The notes under the pieces: model-generated
Seen by the model: the letters and a program-made list of their open reading frames with translations, nothing else
What the model was told of the DNA's origin: nothing
The model's database searches: none
Made by a program: the position numbers and the translations under genes
DNA from: Acetobacteraceae bacterium
GTDB taxonomy: Bacteria; Pseudomonadota; Alphaproteobacteria; Acetobacterales; Acetobacteraceae
Reading direction: 5' to 3'
DNA length: 17,191 bases
NCBI GenBank assembly: GCA_027311485.1
Contig: DAICYU010000027.1
Coordinates: 1-17,191, forward strand
Part shown: piece by piece, positions 6,961-13,661 of the stretch
Numbering within the stretch: position 1 is the stretch's first letter
How the letters are laid out: the number at the start of each line of letters is the position of its first letter

Positions 6961-7668
6961 TTGCCAGCCAATCCAACACCGTCAAACCCGTCGCGCATCG
7001 TCCTGCTGCATGCCACGCCGATTGCCATGGCACCCGTGCAGACAGCATTCGCCGAGTGCTGGCCGGAAGCCGAGATCGTCAACCTTCTTGACGACGGGCT
7101 GACGATCGACCGTGCGCGGGAGGCGGATCTCTCGCCGGCGATGATCGAACGTTTCGTTGCCTTCGGGCAATACGGCTATCGGATGGACGCGGCCGGTATC
7201 CTGGTCACCTGCTCCGCCTTCGGCCCGGCCATCGACCGGCTGGCAGACAGCGTTCCCGTCCCGGTGCTGAAGCCGAATGAGGCCATGTTCAAGGCGGCCC
7301 TGGCCGGTGGCCGGACCATCGGCATGCTGGCGACATTCGCGCCGTCGGTCAGCACCATGACGGATGAGTTCGATGAGTATGTGGCGCGAGCCGGCGTCAA
7401 GGCGACGCTGACCACGATCGTCGTCAAGGATGCGATCGACCTGTTGCGCAAGGGCGATGCCGACAGCCACAACCGGCTGGTGGCGGAACGGGCGTCCGAA
7501 CTGGCGCACTGCGATGCCATCATGCTCGCCCATTTCTCCACATCGCGCGCCGCCGCCGCGGTGCGGGCGCGCGTCAGCGTGCCGGTGCTGACCGCGCCGC
7601 ACGCCGCGGTGGAGCGTATGCGCTCACTGGTCGAAGCCGCGACGCCGGCCGGTGGCGGTCACGGCTGA
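6961..7668 (+). CDS. Asp/Glu/hydantoin racemase-family protein
   Basis: The 235-residue protein has the duplicated alpha/beta fold of the Asp/Glu racemase superfamily: RIVLLHATPIAMAPVQ at the start, GILVTCSAFGPAIDRLADS with the first catalytic-type Cys84, and a C-terminal half with DAIMLAHFSTSRAAAAV. The second conserved Cys expected near that last motif is absent and His191 stands about there, so a standard two-cysteine racemase mechanism is doubtful. The superfamily also includes isomerases and decarboxylases of malonate-type acids. The start is a choice: TTG 6961 has GGGGAG 6 nt upstream, while ATG 6955 abuts the same GGGGAG with no spacer; an upstream in-frame TTG at 6937 overlaps the operator region. 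Its promoter carries a LacI-type operator, so it is probably in the regulon of the gene just upstream. Confidence 0.82.
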   Translation: MPANPTPSNPSRIVLLHATPIAMAPVQTAFAECWPEAEIVNLLDDGLTIDRAREADLSPAMIERFVAFGQYGYRMDAAGILVTCSAFGPAIDRLADSVPVPVLKPNEAMFKAALAGGRTIGMLATFAPSVSTMTDEFDEYVARAGVKATLTTIVVKDAIDLLRKGDADSHNRLVAERASELAHCDAIMLAHFSTSRAAAAVRARVSVPVLTAPHAAVERMRSLVEAATPAGGGHG

Positions 7669-7686
7669 AACGCGGGGGTAGGGAAC

Positions 7687-7727
7687 CGGGCGGCGCCACT
7701 GAACGCCGGCAGCAGAAGCGCCGCCCG
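7687..7727. terminator. Shared hairpin between convergent genes
   Basis: A 10-bp GC-only stem (7687-7696, CGGGCGGCGC, with 7718-7727) closes on a 21-nt loop. It sits between the stops of the racemase-family gene (7668) and the convergent aldolase gene (7738). There is no T tract, so its strength is uncertain. Confidence 0.5.
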
Positions 7728-7737
7728 CACCCGGGGA

Positions 7738-8358
7738 TCAGTGAAGCTTTTGCCATGCCTCGACAAAAGCGCGGGCGTGGACGCCGACATCGGCCGCCGC
7801 CATGCCGGGCTTGTAAAGCGCGGAGCCAAGGCCGAAGCCGGCGGCACCAGCCTTTACGAACGGCTCCATCGTATCCGGCGTGATCCCGCCCACCGGCAGG
7901 AAGCGCGTGCCAGCCGGAAACACGCTGCGCATCGCCTTCAGCACCGGCGGCGTCAACATCTCGGCCGGGAACAGCTTTAGTGCATCCGCGCCGGCGGCCA
8001 GGGCCGCAAACCCCTCGGTCGGCGTGGCAATGCCGGGCGTGCAGACCAGGCCCGCCGCCTTGGCGGCACGGATCACCACCGGATCGCCATGCGGCATGAC
8101 AATGATGCGCCCGCCTGCCTCCGCCACCGCCGCGACCTGATCAGGCGTGGTGACGGTCCCGGCGCCAATCAGCATGTCCGGCCCGAGATCCTGGCATAAG
8201 CGGCGGATGCTCTCGCAGGGGCTTGGCGAGTTCAGCGGCACCTCGACAATTGCGAACCCGGCCTCGCGCAGCGCTCGGCCGATCGGTACGACCTCCTCGG
8301 CCCGGACACCGCGGAGAATGGCGATCAGCGGAAGGCGGTCGAGAAAGGGCTGGAGCAT
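7738..8358 (-). CDS. dgoA: 2-dehydro-3-deoxy-6-phosphogalactonate aldolase
   Basis: The 206-residue enzyme is a class I KDPG/KDPGal aldolase. It would split 2-keto-3-deoxy-6-phosphogalactonate into pyruvate and glyceraldehyde 3-phosphate in the cytosol. Visible residues include Arg16 (ILRGV), catalytic Glu39 (IVEVPLNSP), GAGTVT (65-70), and the Schiff-base Lys128 in ALKLFPAE, followed by the phosphate-site LPVGGIT. The HGDPVVIRAAKAAGLVCTPG region resembles DgoA more than Eda. ATG 8358 has AGGA 10 nt upstream; the TAG stop of dgoK overlaps that site and the gap is only 7 nt, which points to one operon. Full length. The neighbouring dgoK supports the galactonate rather than the gluconate pathway. 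Confidence 0.92.
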   Translation of the reverse strand: MLQPFLDRLPLIAILRGVRAEEVVPIGRALREAGFAIVEVPLNSPSPCESIRRLCQDLGPDMLIGAGTVTTPDQVAAVAEAGGRIIVMPHGDPVVIRAAKAAGLVCTPGIATPTEGFAALAAGADALKLFPAEMLTPPVLKAMRSVFPAGTRFLPVGGITPDTMEPFVKAGAAGFGLGSALYKPGMAAADVGVHARAFVEAWQKLH

Positions 8359-8365
8359 GATGGGT

Positions 8366-9367
8366 CTATCCTGCAATCCCGGACGGTGGGTGGGCGGCGC
8401 CCAGCAGTCCGGCAGCGGCCGCGATGTGCCACAGGCCTGCCGGGGCGGTATCCTCGAGCACGTCAACCTGAGCCACGCCGAAGCGGGCCAGTGCATTGCG
8501 GTAACGGGCGGCCAGGGCCGGGTCGCCGATGATCGTCAGCGGCAAGCCGGTTTCCGCTGCCATCCCGGACGGCCAGTGCAGCGCACTGCGCATTTCATCC
8601 CCGATCAGCAGGCCCGAGAGGTAATCCAGGCTGTCCGCCGCCGGCATCCGGCCGGTCAGTACGCGCGCACGGGCCGAGAACAGCAGCGAAGCCACGCCCG
8701 CGGCGGCATCGCGGGCGGTGTCCACGCCATGCAGGAAGGCCGCCGAATCCGGCGATGGCGGCGGCGCATCGGCAGGTGCCAACCGGCCAAGTATGGAATG
8801 CTGGCGCAGCACCGCGAACACCTCCCCGGTCATGTAGGTGGCGAAACGGACGATGCGGCCATCGGCGATATCGACCCATTTGCAATGCGTGCCGGGCATC
8901 ACCAGCCGGGAAGCTTTGTGCAGGGTAGGGCGCAGGGCCAGGGCGCCGGCGATCTGTGTTTCCTCGCCCCGCATCACATCCGGGCGGGCGCTACCGGTGT
9001 CTGCGGCGGCACGGCCCTGCACGACGCCAGGCACGATCCACAGGTTTGCGCCGGCAACCGGCACCAGCCCAGCCGCCAGTTCCGCCGTACCGGCGGGGCA
9101 GGGGCAATAGGGGGCTTCAACCCATCCCTGGGCGCTGCCGATCATGCCGGCTGCCAGCGCTGGCAGCAGCGGCCAGCGCGCGCGCCACGGAAACGTTATT
9201 GTATCGAAACACGCGGCAAATCCACCCGGCGGGACCTGCATGATCCCCCACGGTTCCGCCCGCCGATCCAGTATGTCCCCGGCGCCGCCGATCAGGTAGG
9301 CTCGCAGGGAGGATGTGCCCCAGTCGAGGGCAATCAGCTGCGCCGGCGGGCCGGGATCGTTGGGCAT
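8366..9367 (-). CDS. dgoK: 2-dehydro-3-deoxygalactonokinase
   Basis: This 333-residue sugar-acid kinase phosphorylates 2-keto-3-deoxygalactonate with ATP, making the substrate of the adjacent aldolase. The N-terminal phosphate loop LIALDWGTSSLRAYLI is the hallmark of DgoK. It is followed by the family segments GMIGSAQGW, VPGVVQG, DVMRGEETQIAGAL and MPGTHCKWVDI. Length is normal for the family. ATG 9367 is the only sensible start, although its ribosome-binding site is weak (GGAG about 14 nt upstream). It is the first gene of the dgoK-dgoA operon. The dehydratase, transporter and regulator that usually accompany the pair are not in this window, so they would have to be encoded elsewhere or the pair serves another sugar acid. 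Confidence 0.93.
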   Translation of the reverse strand: MPNDPGPPAQLIALDWGTSSLRAYLIGGAGDILDRRAEPWGIMQVPPGGFAACFDTITFPWRARWPLLPALAAGMIGSAQGWVEAPYCPCPAGTAELAAGLVPVAGANLWIVPGVVQGRAAADTGSARPDVMRGEETQIAGALALRPTLHKASRLVMPGTHCKWVDIADGRIVRFATYMTGEVFAVLRQHSILGRLAPADAPPPSPDSAAFLHGVDTARDAAAGVASLLFSARARVLTGRMPAADSLDYLSGLLIGDEMRSALHWPSGMAAETGLPLTIIGDPALAARYRNALARFGVAQVDVLEDTAPAGLWHIAAAAGLLGAAHPPSGIAG

Positions 9368-9453
9368 GAGGCGGTGTCTCCGTCCAGCCGCGGTTGGGGT
9401 TCACGGCGCTGCCGGGCGAGGCAACGCAACGTGTTCCCGCGGTTCAGCGCCAA

Positions 9454-9486
9454 GGAATACAGGAGTACGGCTAGCTTGTCATACTG
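9454..9486 (-). promoter_or_regulatory. Candidate dgoK promoter with a GntR-like half-palindrome
   Basis: On the minus strand ATGACA (9482 to 9477), a 17-nt spacer and TATTCC (9459 to 9454) form a plausible but weak sigma70 promoter about 80 nt upstream of dgoK. TTGTCATACTG (9476-9486, plus strand) overlaps the -35 box and matches the GntR/FadR-type pattern TNGTNNNACNA at all but the last position. No GntR gene is in the window. Confidence 0.3.
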
Positions 9487-9561
9487 GCGCATGACCGGCG
9501 ATGGCGCGGCGTCCGGCCGCCTGATCGTGCGTTAAGGGATGATCGACTGAAGGAGAATGTG

Positions 9562-10425
9562 ATGGCGACCCTGGAACCCGAAATCGTCTCAACCGCGCGC
9601 TGCTTCGGCGGCACGCAGCGCGTCTACCGCCATCGCTCGGCGGTCACCGGCACCGACATGCGCTTCGCTGCCTTCGTTCCGCCGCAGGGGGATGACGCGC
9701 GGCTGCCGGTCGTGTGGTTCCTCGCCGGACTGACCTGCACCGAGGAGAACTTCACGGTGAAGGCCGGCGCCCAGCGCGTCGCTGCCGAACTCGGTGTCAT
9801 CCTGGTCGCACCCGATACCTCACCGCGCGGCGAGGGCGTGCCAGATGACCCGGACGGAGCCTACGATTTTGGCCTCGGCGCCGGTTTCTACCTGGATGCC
9901 ATACAGGCGCCATGGGCAAAGCACTACCGGATGGAAAGCTACATCATGCGGGAGCTGCCGGAGATCGTCGCCACTACCCTGCCGGCCGATATGAAGCGGC
10001 AGGCGATCATGGGGCATTCGATGGGCGGCCATGGGGCACTGACGCTGGCGTTGCGTCATCCGGGCACCTTCGCGTCGGTATCGGCCTTCGCGCCGATTGC
10101 CTCGCCGATGAATTGCCCCTGGGGTGAGAAGGCGCTGGGTGGCTATCTGGGCCCGGACCGGGCGACGTGGCGCGGCCACGATGCCTGCGCACTGATCGAG
10201 GACGGGGCGCGGTTGCCCGGGCTTCTGGTTGACCAGGGCACAGCCGACGGGTTCCTCGAAAACCAACTGAAGCCGCAGTTGCTGGAAGCCGCGTGCGCGA
10301 AGGCTGGCATTCCCGTGACGATGCGGCGGCAGGAGGGGTATGACCACTCCTATTTCTTCATCGCCACGTTCGTGGAGGACCATCTGCGCTGGCATGCCCG
10401 CGCGCTATCCGTATCGAAGTCCTGA
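9562..10425 (+). CDS. fghA: S-formylglutathione hydrolase
   Basis: The 287-residue alpha/beta-hydrolase is of the esterase D type and hydrolyses S-formylglutathione to formate and glutathione, the second step of glutathione-dependent formaldehyde removal in the cytosol. The catalytic triad is visible: Ser153 in GHSMGGHGAL, Asp229 in VDQGTADGFL, and His262 in GYDHSYFF. The oxyanion region FLAGLTCTEENF and the PDTSPRGEG segment are also typical, and the length is that of the family. ATG 9562 has AGGAG 6 nt upstream; the GTG three bases before it is too close to that site. The glutathione-dependent formaldehyde dehydrogenase gene that often sits beside it is absent, so this copy stands alone. 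It is divergent from dgoK and followed by a strong hairpin. Confidence 0.94.
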   Translation: MATLEPEIVSTARCFGGTQRVYRHRSAVTGTDMRFAAFVPPQGDDARLPVVWFLAGLTCTEENFTVKAGAQRVAAELGVILVAPDTSPRGEGVPDDPDGAYDFGLGAGFYLDAIQAPWAKHYRMESYIMRELPEIVATTLPADMKRQAIMGHSMGGHGALTLALRHPGTFASVSAFAPIASPMNCPWGEKALGGYLGPDRATWRGHDACALIEDGARLPGLLVDQGTADGFLENQLKPQLLEAACAKAGIPVTMRRQEGYDHSYFFIATFVEDHLRWHARALSVSKS

Positions 10426-10445
10426 CTGCTTGGGGCTGGAGCCGG

Positions 10446-10479
10446 TGCCGGAAAACGACGATTGTAGTCGCTTCCGGCA
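10446..10479 (+). terminator. Hairpin after S-formylglutathione hydrolase gene
   Basis: An extended hairpin has an outer 8-bp stem, TGCCGGAA (10446-10453) with TTCCGGCA (10472-10479). A small internal loop separates it from an inner CGAC/GTCG stem with a 7-nt loop. It lies 21 nt past the stop. A second inverted repeat follows, TGCCCGG (10494-10500) with CCGGGCA (10518-10524). Neither has a clear T tract. Confidence 0.6.
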
Positions 10480-10560
10480 GCGGGTCCGCACCGTGCCCGG
10501 AGCAGGCAGTCATGATGCCGGGCAGGTGGCGCTTCGTCTAGTCGTTACTTCCGCCAGTCG

Positions 10561-10902
10561 TTAAGTCGGCCAATGCGTTGCTGTAATGTCCGTCAGCGTT
10601 GGCGTCTGCTTCGGGCTCAAGGCGTTCATGGCATCTGCGACGGTGTCATAAAGCTGCGGCCGCCCGATCAGGGGCTGCACGAAGACCGCGTTGGCGTCGC
10701 GCCACATGATCCAGCGGCACAGCGCGCTTTCACCCTGGGAAAAGGCAAGTACTTCCTCGTATTCTTCCGTTTCCACGCCGTGGTCCTGACGGACCACCAT
10801 ACGCAGGCTGTTCGCTTCCGCCCAGCTTCTGAGTAGAATCAGGTCGGCAATGGTGAAGGAAAGGCCACAGACTCGCTTGGTTGGTAGCTGGATGACAGGC
10901 AT
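10561..10902 (-). CDS. Small protein of unknown function
   Basis: A 113-residue frame starts MPVIQLPTKRVCGL at ATG 10902, with GAGG 5 nt upstream. An upstream GTG (10926) would add eight residues without a better site. The sequence looks like a real protein: mixed hydrophobic and charged, with a predicted helix (ADLILLRSWAEANSL), a strand (RMVVRQD), an acidic turn (GVETEEYEEVL) and a conserved-looking WIMWRDANAVFVQP segment. There is no signal peptide or membrane segment. I do not recognise a family and assign no function. Its long upstream region holds a 14-bp palindrome and an FNR-like box, which suggests it is regulated. Confidence rests on the start context and amino-acid composition only. 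Confidence 0.6.
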   Translation of the reverse strand: MPVIQLPTKRVCGLSFTIADLILLRSWAEANSLRMVVRQDHGVETEEYEEVLAFSQGESALCRWIMWRDANAVFVQPLIGRPQLYDTVADAMNALSPKQTPTLTDITATHWPT

Positions 10903-10968
10903 AACGACCTCACACAAGGCGGCCACTGTTGGCGATTTTGACCGGGCGCACCGACAGCTTTCCTATAT

Positions 10969-10982
10969 TCACGGATCCGTGA
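10969..10982. promoter_or_regulatory. Perfect 14-bp palindrome upstream of the small unknown gene
   Basis: TCACGGATCCGTGA is an exact palindrome, 67 nt upstream of the ATG at 10902. On the minus strand it lies between TTGCAA (10988 to 10983) and TATAGG (10967 to 10962), a possible promoter with a short 15-nt spacer, so it may be an operator lying inside a promoter. Confidence 0.45.
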
Positions 10983-11056
10983 TTGCAACCACTGATTGAG
11001 AAAATCCGCAGTGGAATTGAAAACGGCGTGCGGCGCTGTACAGTGTCGGCGACGTT

Positions 11057-11070
11057 TTGATTTATATCGA
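11057..11070. promoter_or_regulatory. FNR/FixK-like box (one mismatch)
   Basis: TTGATTTATATCGA matches the FNR-family consensus TTGAT-N4-ATCAA at nine of ten fixed positions. It is centred about 161 nt upstream of the small unknown gene, within an unusually AT-rich stretch. Confidence 0.4.
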
Positions 11071-11316
11071 CGTCGATCTGGCGGCGGCGTCTGTGCCAGA
11101 CGCCAAGCCGGCTTAAACGGTATCGATACGAAATCATAAATAAACCCAGTTTCGGCGGACCGTGATCCGCTGGCGGCAACAGTTGTTTCATGGCGGCTTC
11201 CATCGGTTGCTGACGAGGGAAACCCTAACGCCCCGGCACCCGCCCGGGTGTGACGTGCGGCACCCTTTCGGCGAAGCCTTCCGGCCAGCGCGGCCCCCGA
11301 TCCGCCCGCCGACGGT

Positions 11317-11757
11317 TCAGACGGCCTCGCCCGGCTCAGGCCAAAGCTTGCGGATGGGTTCCGGCAGGGATCGTTTCACCTTCTCCATCTGCTCCGGCGT
11401 GATGTGATGCGCGAGCACGGCAAGCGCGCTGCGCGTAACCTTCCTGACGTTCACCGGCCGGATGCCACCAAGGTCGGCGGCGACGCAGGCGAGGAACTCG
11501 TCCTCGCTGTGGACCTTCTCGTACGCGTGCCCGGGCCGATAATGGTCGTAGTACGCGCCGCGCACCAACAGCGGCAGCTGCGCCCCAAGATGGGCGGCGA
11601 GTTCCGGCGGCAAACGGTCTCGCAACGTGCGCAGCGCCGCGCCCAGCACATGCCACGCGACGTTCCGGTCTGGACCGACCGTCTCCATCACCTCATCGAG
11701 CCAGATGTGTGTGGTCTGCAATGTCCTGTCGAATACGTCGAGACCGCTCGTGCTCAT
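11317..11757 (-). CDS. DUF2267 domain protein
   Basis: The 146-residue protein matches the DUF2267 pattern. It has an N-terminal helix with FDRTLQTTHIWLDEVMETVG, then AWHVLGAALRTLRDRLPPELAAHLGAQLPLLVRG and YYDHYRP, then a second repeat with EDEFLACVAADLGG, ALAVLAHHITPEQMEKVKRSLP and a short C-terminus ending in LWPEPGE. It is predicted all-helical and cytosolic, with no membrane segment. The biochemical role of the family is unknown; family members are often found near stress and low-oxygen genes. ATG 11757 has GGAGG 7 nt upstream. A perfect FNR/FixK-type box 107 nt upstream makes oxygen-dependent expression likely. Family call is firm, function is not known. Confidence 0.88.
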   Translation of the reverse strand: MSTSGLDVFDRTLQTTHIWLDEVMETVGPDRNVAWHVLGAALRTLRDRLPPELAAHLGAQLPLLVRGAYYDHYRPGHAYEKVHSEDEFLACVAADLGGIRPVNVRKVTRSALAVLAHHITPEQMEKVKRSLPEPIRKLWPEPGEAV

Positions 11758-11864
11758 GGCCGATCCTCCACGGATACCGCTGCCAGCCTGCGCTCCTGGA
11801 CCGGCGCATCGGTCTGGCTTGATCGTCTTGTGCGCCAGCTTGGCCCAGGACGGGCGGCGTTCCG

Positions 11865-11878
11865 TTGATGCGCATCAA
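11865..11878 (-). promoter_or_regulatory. Perfect FNR/FixK-type box upstream of the DUF2267 gene
   Basis: TTGATGCGCATCAA matches the FNR/FixK consensus TTGAT-N4-ATCAA exactly and is a full 14-bp palindrome. It is centred 114 nt upstream of the DUF2267 start. On the other side lies only the 3' end of the ligase gene, so the DUF2267 gene is the only apparent target. At the usual -41.5 spacing transcription would start near 11830, leaving a leader of about 70 nt; the -10 there is not strong. Confidence 0.7.
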
Positions 11879-11951
11879 GCGGTTCGGCGCTGTTCATACA
11901 AGCAACCGCCCGGCCGCACGGTGCCGACAGTCTGGCTTCCGGTGACGGATG

Positions 11952-13661
11952 TCAGCCCGCGCCGGCCGAACCTGGGGATGGAACCGGCGCCGAGCCATTG
12001 CCCAGCTCGTGCTTCAGCACTTTGCCGAGCGGTGACTTTGGTAGTTTCTCCAGAAACGAATAGACCCGCGGCGTCTCTACCGGCGACAGCCGGTCGGCAA
12101 GGAAGCCGCGCAGAGCCTCCTCGGTCAGCGTCAGACCTGGGCGCGGCACGACAAAGGCTTTCAGAACCGTGCCGCGGACCGGATCGGGCAGCCCGACAAC
12201 CGCCACCTCGGCAACCGCCGGGTGCGTCCGGATGGCCGCTTCGACGATCCCGGCATAGACCTTGCGGCCATGCACGGACAGCACCTCCGGATGCCGGTTG
12301 ATGAAATACAGGAAGCCATTCTGATCCATCCGGCCGACATCGCCGGTGTGCAGCCAGCCGTCGCGCAACGCCGCGCTTGTCGCCTGCGGCTGCCGCCAAT
12401 AGCCGCGCATCACCTGCGGACCCCGGACACAGATCTCACCGATCTCCCCGGGCGGAAGGAAATGACCGGGCTGCTCCTGCGACAGGATCGCCACGTCGGT
12501 GCCAGGTAACGGCACCCCGCAGGAGCCGACGCGGGCAACGCCTTCCAGCGGATTGCAGCAGGTCACCACGGGGCTGCACTCGGTCAGGCCGTAGCCCTGT
12601 GCCAGAGGCACGCCAGTCAGCGCGCTGAAGCGCTGTGACAGCCGCGCATCCAGCACATCGCCACCGGAGACGCTGACCTTGAGCGACGAAAAGTCGGTGT
12701 CCCGCGCAGCCCTGTATGCCATCAACGCTTCAAACAGCGCCGGCACGCCGACCAGCATGGTGATGCCGCTGCGCCTGATCGCGCGCAGCACGTCCACCGG
12801 GCGGAACCGTGGCAGGATCACCAGCTCGCTGCCCAGCGCGATGGCGAAGTTCATCACGGCGGTCATGCCGAAGCCATGGCAGAAGGGCAGCACCGCCAGA
12901 AGCCGCTCCTGCCCCGGTTCGGCCTGCGTGAACCACGCCCGCAGCTGCATCACGTTGGCCCACAGGTTTCCGTGCGTCAGCAGCACGCCCTTCGGCTCGC
13001 CGGTGGTGCCGCCGGTATATTGGATCACCGCTACGTCCGAGGGGTGCGCGGCTTTGCCGTCGCAGGCTTCGCCCCCGGTGGTCAGCGCCGTGAAGGTCAG
13101 CACCCGTTCGTCCCGGGGCAGGGACGCCAGGCGTGCACGCTCCTTGAACCGGAATGCCAGATTTTGCGGGAAGGGCAGCATGGACGCCATTTCGCACACC
13201 ACCACATGCCGCAGGCCGGTCTGACCCAGGGCCGCGATGATGCGGCCGAACATTGGCTGCAGGTCGACGCTGACGGCGACGTCCGCACCTGAGTCGTTGA
13301 TCTGCCAGAGCACCTGCTGCGGCGCCGCCAGTGGATTGAGGTTCACCACGGTTCCACCCGCCCGCAGCACGGCGAAATAGCACAGCACGCTTTCCGCCGT
13401 GTTCGGCAAGTACAGCGCCACGCGGATGCCGCTGCGAACGCCCAGGCGCATAAACCCGGCGGCGGCCCGCCCGATCAGGGTGTCCGCCTGCCGATACGAC
13501 AGCCTTCGCCCCAGAAAATCGAGGCTCGGCCGGTCCGCATACGCCGCCACCGCGTCGGCGAACAGCGCCGTCAGCGTGCCGTCCGGTATTTCGAGCCTCG
13601 CCGGCACACCGGGCGGATATTGGCTGATCCAGGGGCGTTCCGGGTCCTCGCGCGGCGTCAT
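11952..13661 (-). CDS. FadD-like acyl-CoA synthetase / acyl-adenylating enzyme
   Basis: The 569-residue protein is an ANL-superfamily adenylating enzyme closest in layout to long-chain fatty acid--CoA ligases. The opening RPWISQYPPGVPA is typical of that group. The ATP loop is YTGGTTGEPKG (215-225), the adenine motif GYGLTECSP (356-364), the ribose-binding Asp441 in GWLHTGD, and the catalytic lysine Lys547 in PKSPLGKVLKHEL. The hinge motif, usually DRxKD followed by GxNVYP, here reads NRHPE (455-459) then HGRKVYAG, so the hinge Asp and the Pro are replaced. This may change CoA use or specificity. Its ATG overlaps the stop of the upstream ACP-ligase-acyltransferase fusion (ATGA at 13658-13661), so the two are translationally coupled. 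The C-terminal tail is Pro/Gly/Ser-rich. The acyl substrate is unknown. Confidence 0.9.
   Translation of the reverse strand: MTPREDPERPWISQYPPGVPARLEIPDGTLTALFADAVAAYADRPSLDFLGRRLSYRQADTLIGRAAAGFMRLGVRSGIRVALYLPNTAESVLCYFAVLRAGGTVVNLNPLAAPQQVLWQINDSGADVAVSVDLQPMFGRIIAALGQTGLRHVVVCEMASMLPFPQNLAFRFKERARLASLPRDERVLTFTALTTGGEACDGKAAHPSDVAVIQYTGGTTGEPKGVLLTHGNLWANVMQLRAWFTQAEPGQERLLAVLPFCHGFGMTAVMNFAIALGSELVILPRFRPVDVLRAIRRSGITMLVGVPALFEALMAYRAARDTDFSSLKVSVSGGDVLDARLSQRFSALTGVPLAQGYGLTECSPVVTCCNPLEGVARVGSCGVPLPGTDVAILSQEQPGHFLPPGEIGEICVRGPQVMRGYWRQPQATSAALRDGWLHTGDVGRMDQNGFLYFINRHPEVLSVHGRKVYAGIVEAAIRTHPAVAEVAVVGLPDPVRGTVLKAFVVPRPGLTLTEEALRGFLADRLSPVETPRVYSFLEKLPKSPLGKVLKHELGNGSAPVPSPGSAGAG

Larger units (their letters stand above)
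10927..11316. other. 390-nt intergenic region with regulatory-looking elements
   Basis: This non-coding stretch is more AT-rich than its surroundings. It holds the 14-bp palindrome and FNR-like box listed separately, a 10-bp palindrome GTATCGATAC (11120-11129), an inverted repeat CCACTG/CAGTGG (10989-10994, 11009-11014), and CACCCG/CGGGTG (11237-11242, 11245-11250) in the region after the DUF2267 gene. A minus-strand frame of 97 codons here has no family resemblance or ribosome-binding site that I can support. Confidence 0.5.

Noticed and set aside
8147..9535. Plus-strand open frame (462 codons) opposite dgoK and part of dgoA
   Set aside because: The minus strand encodes two recognisable, full-length enzymes; the opposite frame has no family features.
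9562..10425. Operon of S-formylglutathione hydrolase with a formaldehyde dehydrogenase
   Set aside because: No zinc-dependent alcohol dehydrogenase gene is present on either side within the window.
10910..11203. Minus-strand 97-codon frame in the intergenic region
   Set aside because: No ribosome-binding site or family resemblance, and it overlaps the palindrome and FNR-like box and the upstream region of the small unknown gene; it is more likely non-coding.
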